Below, piece by piece: positions 55,116 to 62,721 of a DNA stretch of 64,000 nucleotides. The notes under the pieces are model-generated. The model searched no databases, was not told the origin of the DNA, and saw nothing but the letters and a program-made list of their open reading frames with translations. The stretch is from Kitasatospora sp. NBC_01250. Lineage in GTDB: Bacteria; Actinomycetota; Actinomycetes; Streptomycetales; Streptomycetaceae. The stretch is taken from positions 3,224,001 to 3,288,000 of the forward strand of contig NZ_CP108476.1 in assembly GCF_036226465.1 (NCBI RefSeq). Reading direction: 5' to 3'. The translations under genes were made by a program, and so were the position numbers. Numbering within the stretch: position 1 is the stretch's first letter; each line of letters opens with the position of its first letter.

Positions 55116-55192
55116 ATGGTCGGAGTCTGCTACTGATAGCTCACGGCTGTCAACGCACAGCGCAACGGGGAGCCGAGAGAACGGAGGGCCGG

Positions 55193-55864
55193 GTGACCGC
55201 CCTGGAGGAACCGCGCGAGGAACCGCGCCGGGAGCAGCTGCTCAACGCCGCCGACCGGGTGGTCGGCCGGGAGGGCCCGGGCGCGAGCATGAACGCGATC
55301 GCCGCCGAGGCGGGCATCACCAAGCCGATCCTCTACCGGCACTTCGGCGATCGCAGCGGACTCTTCCAGGCGCTGACCGAGCGTCACACCTCCGGCCTGC
55401 TGGCCGCCGTGCGCACCGCGCTCGACGAACCGCTGGAGCGCCGCGAGCGGGTGGAGCACGTGCTGGACACCTACCTGGCCGGCATCGAGTCCCGTCCGCA
55501 GGTCTACCAACTGCTCACCCACCCGGAGCCGGGCGACCCCCACGGCGTGGGCAACGCGCTGGCGCCCGCGCTGCGGCAGATCGCCGAGGAGATCACCCGG
55601 GCGGTCACCGCCCAGGTCGACCTCGGCCCCGACGGACCGCTGCTCTCCGAGGCCTGGGGGCGGGGCATCACCGGCATGGTGCTGGCCGCCGGGGACTGGT
55701 GGCTGGAGCAGCGGCCCTGCCCCCGGGCCCGGATGGTGCAGGCACTGGCCGACCTGCTCTGGGGACGGCTGGCCGCCGCCGCGCCCCTGCCGGCGGCCCC
55801 GCTGCCGGGCGGCACCTCCGCCTCGCCGCCCGAGATCCCTGCTCCGCCGGCGGACGGCGCGTAG
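55193..55864 (+). CDS. TetR family transcriptional regulator (fatty-acid type context)
   Basis: The 223-aa regulator has an N-terminal helix-turn-helix (AIAAEAGITKPILYRHFGDR, about 35-54) and a ligand-binding C-terminal domain (QVYQLLTHPEPGDPHGVGNA). A Pro/Ala-rich tail ends the protein. The neighbouring divergent acyl-CoA dehydrogenase suggests repression relieved by a long-chain acyl-CoA, but this is inference. GTG 55193 begins TALEEPREEPRREQLLNAAD. The palindrome at 55101 is the likely operator. Confidence 0.92.
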   Translation: MTALEEPREEPRREQLLNAADRVVGREGPGASMNAIAAEAGITKPILYRHFGDRSGLFQALTERHTSGLLAAVRTALDEPLERRERVEHVLDTYLAGIESRPQVYQLLTHPEPGDPHGVGNALAPALRQIAEEITRAVTAQVDLGPDGPLLSEAWGRGITGMVLAAGDWWLEQRPCPRARMVQALADLLWGRLAAAAPLPAAPLPGGTSASPPEIPAPPADGA

Positions 55865-55945
55865 CGACGGCGGCACTCTTGCGCGCGGCGGCGCCGGTGC
55901 GCGAGCATCGGCGCCCATCCTGCCCGCCGCCCGTGCGAGGTGTCC

Positions 55946-57499
55946 GTGCACACCCTCCGTACCGCCGCCCTGCGCATCACTGCCCTCCGTACCGCCGCCC
56001 GCCACACCGATCCCCCCTCCGTCCCCGCCACCCGTACCGCCGCCCGCCGCACCGCCACCCGCCGCACCGCCGCCCTGCTGCTGAGCCTGCTGACCGCCGC
56101 CGCCCTGCTGATCGGCGCGCCCCCCGCGCTCGCCCAACCGGGCACCCCGCACTCCGGTGCCCCGCAGCCCGGCTACCCCCGTGCCGACTTCCCCACCGGC
56201 GCGAGCCCCACCCCCGACGGCCGGGTGCTCTTCACCGACCGGTCGGGGCGGGTCCTCGAACCGCGCGGCTTCGATCTCGACAAGTACGACGAGACCACCG
56301 AGGCCGACCTGCGCTCCATCGCCGACCGCGGCTTCACGCTGATCCGGGTGGCGGTCTCCTGGGACCGCCTGGAGCCCGCCCGCGGCCACGACGACCAGGC
56401 CGAACTCGCCAAGCTCCAGCGCCTGCTGGGCTGGGCCGACAGCTACGGCCTGCTCGCCGTGATCGACTTCCACCAGGACGTCTACGGCCCGGCCTTCGGC
56501 GGCGGCGACCGGGGCATCCCGCCCTGGGCCACCCGGGACGACGGACTGCCGTTCGTCCCGGACCCGAACGACTGGTTCGCCGGCTACTTCCAGCCCGCCG
56601 TGCAGGCCGCCTTCCGCCACCTCTACGACGACGCCGACCTGCGCCGCTGGCAGGCCGAGTTCTACACCCACCTGGCCACCGAACTGCGCGGCCACCGCTC
56701 GCTGCTGGGCTACGACCTGTTCAACGAGCCGTTCGGACCGGTCGACGGCGACCCGAGCGACCCGGCGGTGCTCGCCGCCGCCTCGGCACAGCTCGAACAG
56801 GGACGCCTGGCGGCCATGTACCAGCGGCTGATCGGCGCGATCCGCGCGGTGGACCAGCGCAGTTGGCTCTTCGTCGAGCCGACCGTCCTGGTCGGCGAGG
56901 GCGTGCCGACCCGGCTGCCGGGCTTCACCGACCCGCGCCCGGGCCCGCCGCGGCTCGGCTACGCCCCGCACTTCTACGACACCGCGGTCGAGGACGGCGC
57001 CGACTGGAACCCGGCCGACGGCTTCATCGCCTCCTACACCGCCGCGATCAGCACCTACCCGAGTGCCCACCGGATGCCGCTGCTGGTCGGCGAGTGGGGC
57101 CCGCCGAACTCCCGCACCCCGGGCAACACCGAGCTGGTGCGCCAGCAGATCGCCGCGATGGCGGGCTTCGCGAGCGCCTGGACCATGTGGTACTGGTGCC
57201 AGGGCGACGGCGGCTACTGCGCGTTGGGGACGGACGCGGCGCCCGCGCCCGGGGACGGCCCGGCCTTCGGACCGTACGCGCCCGTCCTGGCCGGGCGCCC
57301 CGAGCACGAGAGCTGGGCGGCCGGCTCCTACACCGTCACCTTCCGGGCCGACGGCGGCTGGACCGAGCTGGCCGCCCCGCCCACCGCCAGGATCACCGTC
57401 ACCGGCACGGACCGGGCGACCCTCGACACCCGCACCCCCGGGCACCCGCGGGTCCGGCTCCCCCGTGGCACCGAGGCCACCCTGACGGTCACGAGCTGA
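55946..57499 (+). CDS. Secreted glycoside hydrolase family 5 (endoglycoceramidase-like)
   Basis: The 517-aa enzyme is exported. A Thr/Arg/Ala-rich n-region (TRTAARRTATRRTA) precedes the hydrophobic core LLLSLLTAAALLIGAPPALA. The catalytic barrel has VSWDRLEPARGHDDQAELAK, DFHQDVYGPAFGGGDRGIPP, acid/base Glu261 in LFNEP and nucleophile Glu383 in LVGEWG. The Q-D-V-Y/GDRG sequence is typical of endoglycoceramidase-like GH5 members. The C-terminal beta domain is small. GTG 55946 is chosen because GAGG lies 5 nt before it; GTG 55940 is the alternative. Confidence 0.88.
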   Translation: MHTLRTAALRITALRTAARHTDPPSVPATRTAARRTATRRTAALLLSLLTAAALLIGAPPALAQPGTPHSGAPQPGYPRADFPTGASPTPDGRVLFTDRSGRVLEPRGFDLDKYDETTEADLRSIADRGFTLIRVAVSWDRLEPARGHDDQAELAKLQRLLGWADSYGLLAVIDFHQDVYGPAFGGGDRGIPPWATRDDGLPFVPDPNDWFAGYFQPAVQAAFRHLYDDADLRRWQAEFYTHLATELRGHRSLLGYDLFNEPFGPVDGDPSDPAVLAAASAQLEQGRLAAMYQRLIGAIRAVDQRSWLFVEPTVLVGEGVPTRLPGFTDPRPGPPRLGYAPHFYDTAVEDGADWNPADGFIASYTAAISTYPSAHRMPLLVGEWGPPNSRTPGNTELVRQQIAAMAGFASAWTMWYWCQGDGGYCALGTDAAPAPGDGPAFGPYAPVLAGRPEHESWAAGSYTVTFRADGGWTELAAPPTARITVTGTDRATLDTRTPGHPRVRLPRGTEATLTVTS

Positions 57500-57521
57500 G
57501 GGGCCCCGGTCGAAGGAGCCC

Positions 57522-58487
57522 TCAGAGCAGGTCGGCGCGCGCCGCCTGGATCCCGGCCTGGAACCGGGTGCGCGCGCCGAACCGGTCCATCAGCTCCCGC
57601 ACCCAGCGCTGCACCGTCCGCGTCGAGACGCCCATCTGCCGCGCGATGCTCTCGTCCGTCAGCCCGGCCGCGAGCAGTGTCAGCAACTGGCGGTGCCGGT
57701 CGCGCGGCAGGTCGGTGGAGTCGGCCGCGGGCACCCGCATCGCCCGCGACCAGTACAGCTCGAACAGCCCCGCCAGCGCGTCCAGCAGCGAGGAGGGGCG
57801 CACCAGCAGCACGCTCTGCAGCTCGGTGCCCGAACTGACCGGCAGCAGCGCCCAACGGTCGTCCACCAGCGCCAGTTTCAGCGGCAGGGCGGGCAGTACC
57901 CGGGCCTGCTCGCCGGCCCCGGCGTACAGCTGGATCTCGGCCACCCGCTCGGGGTCGCGCAGCACCTGGCTCTCGTAGACCACCCGCATCCGCACCCCCC
58001 GGCCGAGCGCGGCGAGTTCGAGCTCCGGGTCGGAGCGTCGGATGTACGGCGGCTTGTCCAGCACCCGCAACTGCTGCCGCACGCCCACCTGGAGACTGCG
58101 CCACAGTTCGGAGATCGACTCGCGCCCGGTGATCACCTCGACCAGCTCGCCCTCGGGGCCGCTGCTGGTACGCCGGTAGGTGCGCAGCAGTTCGGTGATC
58201 CGCCCGCGGGTGCGGCGCAGCTCCAGCTCGCGACGGAGCAGCAGCTCCTCCAGCGCCACGTCGGGGGCCGCCGCGCTCCACACCCCGCCGTCCGCCACCG
58301 GCCGCTCGACCAGGCCGAGTTCGGCCAGCGCGCCGAGCGCCGCCTGTGCCTGCTCGGCGGCGATCCCGAGCGCGCCGGCGAGCTGAGCCGCGCTCAGGCC
58401 CGGGCTGGACAGCAGGTGGAGGTAGAGCAACTCCTGGTCGGCGGCCAGTCCCAGGCCACCGAACCGCCCCGTCCACTGCTCGGCCAC
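57522..58487 (-). CDS. LuxR-type HTH transcriptional regulator with TrmB-like N-terminal domain
   Basis: The 321-aa regulator starts with a TrmB-like winged helix (LYLHLLSSPGLSAAQLAGAL, then LAELGLVERPVADGG, residues 21-68). A middle domain (about 110-245) could bind a ligand. It ends with a LuxR-type helix-turn-helix (LLAAGLTDESIARQMGVSTR, then TVQRWVRELMDRFGARTRFQ, 268-308). It converges on the GH5 gene and is divergent from the first G1 peptidase, which it might regulate. GTG 58487 gives the start MAEQWTGRF. Confidence 0.9.
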   Translation of the reverse strand: MAEQWTGRFGGLGLAADQELLYLHLLSSPGLSAAQLAGALGIAAEQAQAALGALAELGLVERPVADGGVWSAAAPDVALEELLLRRELELRRTRGRITELLRTYRRTSSGPEGELVEVITGRESISELWRSLQVGVRQQLRVLDKPPYIRRSDPELELAALGRGVRMRVVYESQVLRDPERVAEIQLYAGAGEQARVLPALPLKLALVDDRWALLPVSSGTELQSVLLVRPSSLLDALAGLFELYWSRAMRVPAADSTDLPRDRHRQLLTLLAAGLTDESIARQMGVSTRTVQRWVRELMDRFGARTRFQAGIQAARADLL

Positions 58488-58585
58488 CTGCCCTGCCCCC
58501 GGCTCACACTGCTCCGCGACCGGCCTCTCACCTCGGCGTCCGGCCTGTTGTCGACCCGACTTTGGTGCACGTCAGGGCGGAAATC

Positions 58586-58740
58586 AAGAGTTCTGACAGC
58601 TGTCATGTTACCGCCATGTCGCATTCCGGCCCCGGCCTCCACCTTCCAGCGGGTCACCACGGGGCCGCACGCTGAGCCGCATCGCCCGGCAGCCGTCAGG
58701 CCCCCACCCGAGGGCAGCCGCGGTGCTCCACCCCCACGGA
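58586..58740 (+). promoter_or_regulatory. Leader/promoter region of the first G1 peptidase
   Basis: This region is clearly related to 59572-59730 upstream of the second peptidase. The shared block begins GAGTTCTGACAGCTGTCATG and continues GTTACCGCCATG, with a GACAGCTGTC palindrome at 58595-58604. The two genes thus share leader and probably promoter sequence. Confidence 0.7.
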
Positions 58741-58753
58741 TGAGGAGTACCCC

Positions 58754-59524
58754 GTGTCCAGTCTTCGCACCGTTCGTGCACTGCGGTTCGCCGTCGCCGC
58801 CGCACTCACCGTCTCCGGGGCCGCGCTCGCCACGCCGGCCTTCGCCGCGGCCCCGGGCTCCACCACGACCTTCGGCCCCGCCCAGCACGGCTCGCACACC
58901 GCGCTGCGCTACGGCCACGGCGCGCGCCGCTACGACGGCGGCGTCTGGGGCGGTTACGTCGCCCAGGGCAGCAACTTCACCAGCATCTCCGGTTCCTGGA
59001 CGATGCCGCAGGTCACCTGCAACACCAGCAACGACCTGTTCGCCCCCTGGGTCGGCATCGACGGCTACGGCTCGCAGACCGTCGAGCAGACCGGCGTCCA
59101 GGTGGACTGCTCCAGCGGCTCGCCGGTGCTCTCCGGCTGGTACGAGATGTACCCGGCGCCGCCGCAGTACTTCAGCGACCCGGTGAACACCGGCGACAGC
59201 TTCACCGGCAGCGTGACCACCGACGGCAACGGCAACTACACGCTGACGCTGACCGACAACACCCTCGGCTGGACCGAGAACACCACGCAGAACCTGGGCG
59301 CGCAGAACGTCAGCGCCGAGGCGGTCATCGAGTCGCCGAGCCAGAGCTACCCGTCCTTCGACGAGCTGGACTTCTCCAACGTCACGGTGAACAACCAGGT
59401 CTTCGACAGCTTCGCGCCGCAGGCCATCGACAGCGGCCAGTACACCGAGACCGGGCTGCAGAACGGATCGTTCGCCATCGTCCCGGCGGGCGGCGGCAAC
59501 TGGGACTCGGCCAGGCACATCTGA
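58754..59524 (+). CDS. G1 family glutamic endopeptidase, secreted (first copy)
   Basis: The 256-aa protein has a signal peptide (RFAVAAALTVSGAALATPAFA) and an eqolisin-like beta-sandwich. The conserved blocks are NWGGY-type VWGGYVAQGSNFTSISGSWT, FAPWVGIDGYGSQTVEQTGV (with the candidate catalytic Gln) and WYEMYPAPPQYF. NVSAEAVIESPSQSYPSFDE carries the candidate catalytic Glu. G1 peptidases act at acid pH without metal. GTG 58754 is preceded by GAGGAG. The next gene is a paralogue. Confidence 0.92.
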   Translation: MSSLRTVRALRFAVAAALTVSGAALATPAFAAAPGSTTTFGPAQHGSHTALRYGHGARRYDGGVWGGYVAQGSNFTSISGSWTMPQVTCNTSNDLFAPWVGIDGYGSQTVEQTGVQVDCSSGSPVLSGWYEMYPAPPQYFSDPVNTGDSFTGSVTTDGNGNYTLTLTDNTLGWTENTTQNLGAQNVSAEAVIESPSQSYPSFDELDFSNVTVNNQVFDSFAPQAIDSGQYTETGLQNGSFAIVPAGGGNWDSARHI

Positions 59525-59571
59525 CGGACCATCGCCGATCCGGTGTCGGAGTGCGCCAGGGCGACTACCAG

Positions 59572-59730
59572 GAGTTCCGACAAGCTGTCATGTTTCCGCC
59601 ATGGCAGATTCCTGTCCCCCTTTCCGCCTTCCAGCCGGTGACCACCGGACCGCACGCTGATCCGCACACCCGGCAGTCCTCAGGCCCCACCCGAGGGCTG
59701 CTCGGCGTGTCGACCCCCCACGTTTCAAGG
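59572..59730 (+). promoter_or_regulatory. Leader/promoter region of the second G1 peptidase
   Basis: Aligned with 58586-58740 it shares GAGTTCnGACA, GCTGTCATGTTnCCGCCATG, a purine-poor block, the segment CCGCACGCTGA and a CCCACCCGAGGGC hairpin-like block. It is a duplicated regulatory region that diverged by small changes, including one extra A in the palindrome. Confidence 0.7.
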
Positions 59731-59741
59731 AGCAGCCCCAC

Positions 59742-60449
59742 ATGACCAGCACTCGCCTGCGCAAGCCCGCCCGCGCCGCCATAGCCGCGCTGCTCGCCCT
59801 CTCCGGTGCCGCCTTCGCCGCCCCCGCGGCCCAGGCCGCCACCCCGCACTTCTACGCCCCGCACCACACCTGGGGCGGCCAGCCGTTCTCCGGCGACAGC
59901 AACTGGGGCGGCTACGTCGCCCAGGGCAGCGGCTTCAAGAGCATCACCGGCTCCTGGACCATGCCGGACGTCCAGTGCAACACCACCAACGACCTGTTCG
60001 CCCCGTGGATCGGCATCGACGGCTACGGCTCGTCGACGGTCGAGCAGACCGGTGTCCAGGCGGACTGCTCCAGCGGCTCCCCGGTCTACTCCGCCTGGTA
60101 CGAGATGTACCCGGCGCCGCCGCAGTACTTCAGCAACCCGGTCAGCGCCGGCGACACCTTCAACGCCAGCGTGGTGAACACCAGCCGCAGCAGCTACACG
60201 CTGACGCTCACCGACGTGACCAAGGGCTGGACCAAGACCGTCACCAAGACCCTGCGCGCCCAGAACGTCAGCGCCGAGGCGGTCATCGAGTCGCCGAGCC
60301 AGAGCTACCCGTCCTTCAACGAGCTGGACTTCGCCAACCTCACGGTGAACGGCCAGAGCTTCTCGAACTACGGGCCGCAGGCCATCGACAGCGGCCAGTA
60401 CACCGAGACCCCGCTGCAGGGCGGCGCCTTCTCGATCATCCCGGGCTGA
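59742..60449 (+). CDS. G1 family glutamic endopeptidase, secreted (second copy)
   Basis: The 235-aa paralogue is highly similar to the first copy from WGGYVAQGSGFKSITGSWTM onward. The catalytic-site blocks are preserved (WIGIDGYGSSTVEQTGVQ and NVSAEAVIESPSQSYPSFNE). It lacks the ~15-residue linker and C-terminal GGGNWDSARHI extension of copy 1. A signal peptide (AAIAALLALSGAAFAAPAAQA) is present. ATG 59742 is preceded by AAGGAG. The tandem arrangement with duplicated leaders points to recent gene duplication. Confidence 0.92.
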   Translation: MTSTRLRKPARAAIAALLALSGAAFAAPAAQAATPHFYAPHHTWGGQPFSGDSNWGGYVAQGSGFKSITGSWTMPDVQCNTTNDLFAPWIGIDGYGSSTVEQTGVQADCSSGSPVYSAWYEMYPAPPQYFSNPVSAGDTFNASVVNTSRSSYTLTLTDVTKGWTKTVTKTLRAQNVSAEAVIESPSQSYPSFNELDFANLTVNGQSFSNYGPQAIDSGQYTETPLQGGAFSIIPG

Positions 60450-60493
60450 GCCGTCACCCCGGGCCGGGCCCGGGCCGCGCGGGTGCGCGGGTG

Positions 60494-60531
60494 CGCGGGT
60501 GCGCCACGAGTCCGCTCGTGACGCACCCGCG
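60494..60531. terminator. Bidirectional terminator between convergent peptidase genes
   Basis: A 17-bp stem with one mismatch (arms 60494-60510 and 60515-60531, loop TCCG) lies between the G1 peptidase stop and the M3 peptidase stop. Tandem GGGTGCGC units precede it (60480-60500). Confidence 0.8.
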
Positions 60532-60546
60532 TCCGCATGACCCGGT

Positions 60547-62574
60547 CTACCCGGCCAGCCCGCGCCGGGCCAGCAGCGGCGCGGCATCGGGCTCGCGCCC
60601 GACCACCGCGCGGAACGCCGCCAGCGCCGGCACCGTGTTGCCCCGGGCGAGCAGTTCGCGCCGGAACAGCTCCCCGCTCTCGCGCACCGGCCGCCCGTTG
60701 CCGCGGAACCACTCGACCGTGTCGGCGTCCAGCACCTCCGACCAGATGTAGGCGTAGTAGCCCGCGCTGTAGCCGTTGGTGAACAGGTGGCTGAAGTACG
60801 CCGTCCGGTAGCGCGGCGGCACCGCGGGAAGCGCCAGGCCGGCCCGCTCCAGCGCCGCGGCCTCGAACGCGCCCGCGTCCTCGACGAGTTCGCCGGCCGG
60901 CAGGGTGTGCCAGGCCCAGTCCAGCAGCGTGGCGGCCAGGTAGGAGACGGTCCGGTAGCCCTCGCCGAACTGCTGGGCCTCGGCGAGCCGGTCCACCAGC
61001 TCGGCCGGCAGCGGCTCGCCCGTCTCGTGGTGCCGGGCGTAGTTGGCCCGCACCTCGGGCCAGTTCGCCCACATCTCGTTGACCTGCGAGGGGAACTCCA
61101 CGAAGTCGCGCGGCACCTGGGTGCCGGCCAGCAGCGGGTAGCGCACCGCCGAGAACAGGCCGTGCAGCGCGTGGCCGAACTCGTGGAACACCGTGCGGAC
61201 CTCGTCGGCGTTCAGCAGCGCCGGGGAGCCGGGCGCCGGCTTGGTGATGTTCAGGTTGTTGTAGACCACCGGCCGATGGTCGAACAGGCCGTTCTGCAGC
61301 ACGAGTTCGTCCATCCAGGCACCCCCGCGCTTGGACGGCCGGGCGAAGAAGTCGGCCAGGAAGAGACCCAACGGGGTGCCGTCCTGCTCGAAGACCTCGA
61401 ACACCCGGGTGTCGGGGTGGTAGCCGACCAGCTCGGGGCGCTCGGTGAAGCTCAGCCCGTAGACCAGGCCGGCCGCGTGGAACACCCCGTCGTGCAGCAC
61501 CCGCTCCAACTCGTAGTACGGGCGCAGCGCGGCGCTGTCCAGGTCGTACTCGGCCAGCCGCACCCGCTCGGCGTAGTACGCCAGGTCGTGCGGGCCGAAG
61601 TCGGTGACGCCGTCGGCCTCGGCGGCCGCCCGCAGCCGCTCCAGCTCCCGCTCGGCGTTGGCCACCGCCGGCGGCACCAGCCGCTCCAGCAGCTCGGTGA
61701 CCGCAGCCACGCTCCCCGCGGTCTCGTCCTCCACCACGTAGGCGGCGTGGCTCGGGTGGCCGAAGAGCGCGGCCCGCTCGGCGCGCAGCGCGGCCATCCG
61801 CGCGGCCACCGGCCCGTTCGTGGCGAGCGCCCGGTCCACCGAGGCGGCCAGCAGCCGGCGCCGGACCTCACGGTCGGTCAGCTGGGCCAGCGCGGGCTGC
61901 TCGGTGAAGTTGAGCAGGCTCAGCACGTACCTGCCCTCGTACCCGCGGGCCCGGCCGTTGTCGGCCGCGGCCTCGATCGCGGCCTCGGAGAGCCCGGCCA
62001 GCTCCTCGGCCCGCTCCAGCACCAGCGCGCCCTGCGCGTTGGCGGCGTACAGGTTCTGCCCGAACGCGGCGGTCGCCGCGGCCAGCTCGGCGTTCAGCTC
62101 GCGCAGCCGCTGCTGGTCGGCCTCGGGCAGCTGCGCCCCGTCCCGCACGAAGCGGCTGTGATGGCGCTCCAGCAGGCGCAGCGACTCGGCGTCCAGCTCC
62201 AGCCCGGCGCGCTCGGCGTGCACCGCGTCGATCCGGGCGAAGAGCGCGCGGTCCAGGTGGACCGCGTCGCGGTGCGCGGCCAGCCGGGGCTTGAACTCGG
62301 CGTCCAGCTCCTGCAGGACTGCATCGGTGTCGGCGGCCGTCTTGACCTCGAACACCGCCAGCACCCGGCGCAGCAGCTCCCCGGTGCGCTCCAGGGCCAC
62401 CACGGTGTTCTCGAAGGTGGCGGGCTCGGGATTCGCGGTGATCCGGGCGATCTCGGCCAGCTGCCCGGCCATGCCCGCCTCCAGGGCCGGCCGGTAGTGC
62501 TCCACGCGGATCTCGGCGAAGGGCGGCAGTCCGTAGGGCAGCCGGCTGGGTGCGAAGAAGGGATTGTCCGTCAT
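60547..62574 (-). CDS. M3 family metallopeptidase (oligopeptidase A / Dcp type)
   Basis: The 675-aa cytosolic zinc peptidase degrades oligopeptides. The HEFGH motif is at 464-468 (VFHEFGHALHGLF) with the third zinc ligand Glu in PSQVNEMW downstream. The helical N-terminal domain is typical (FAPSRLPYGLPPFAEIRVEH, then YRPALEAGMAGQLAEIARIT). Length matches Dcp/OpdA enzymes. ATG 62574 begins MTDNPFF. It is divergent from the DNA polymerase gene. Confidence 0.95.
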   Translation of the reverse strand: MTDNPFFAPSRLPYGLPPFAEIRVEHYRPALEAGMAGQLAEIARITANPEPATFENTVVALERTGELLRRVLAVFEVKTAADTDAVLQELDAEFKPRLAAHRDAVHLDRALFARIDAVHAERAGLELDAESLRLLERHHSRFVRDGAQLPEADQQRLRELNAELAAATAAFGQNLYAANAQGALVLERAEELAGLSEAAIEAAADNGRARGYEGRYVLSLLNFTEQPALAQLTDREVRRRLLAASVDRALATNGPVAARMAALRAERAALFGHPSHAAYVVEDETAGSVAAVTELLERLVPPAVANAERELERLRAAAEADGVTDFGPHDLAYYAERVRLAEYDLDSAALRPYYELERVLHDGVFHAAGLVYGLSFTERPELVGYHPDTRVFEVFEQDGTPLGLFLADFFARPSKRGGAWMDELVLQNGLFDHRPVVYNNLNITKPAPGSPALLNADEVRTVFHEFGHALHGLFSAVRYPLLAGTQVPRDFVEFPSQVNEMWANWPEVRANYARHHETGEPLPAELVDRLAEAQQFGEGYRTVSYLAATLLDWAWHTLPAGELVEDAGAFEAAALERAGLALPAVPPRYRTAYFSHLFTNGYSAGYYAYIWSEVLDADTVEWFRGNGRPVRESGELFRRELLARGNTVPALAAFRAVVGREPDAAPLLARRGLAG

Positions 62575-62721
62575 TCCGCCGACCCTACGCGCCGCTGTCA
62601 GTGCCGCGCGCTACGGTCGGGGCTGGGCAGCACCCCGGCCCGCCGCCCCAGCTGCTGCCCCGCCTGTCCGCACCACCCGCCCGCCCCGCACCACTCGCTC
62701 GTACCGATACGGAGTCCCGCC

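Noticed and set aside
53773..57978. 1401-aa plus-strand frame across five genes
   Set aside because: It overlaps the acyl-CoA dehydrogenase, TetR, GH5 and LuxR genes, each with strong motifs; it is a GC-rich shadow.
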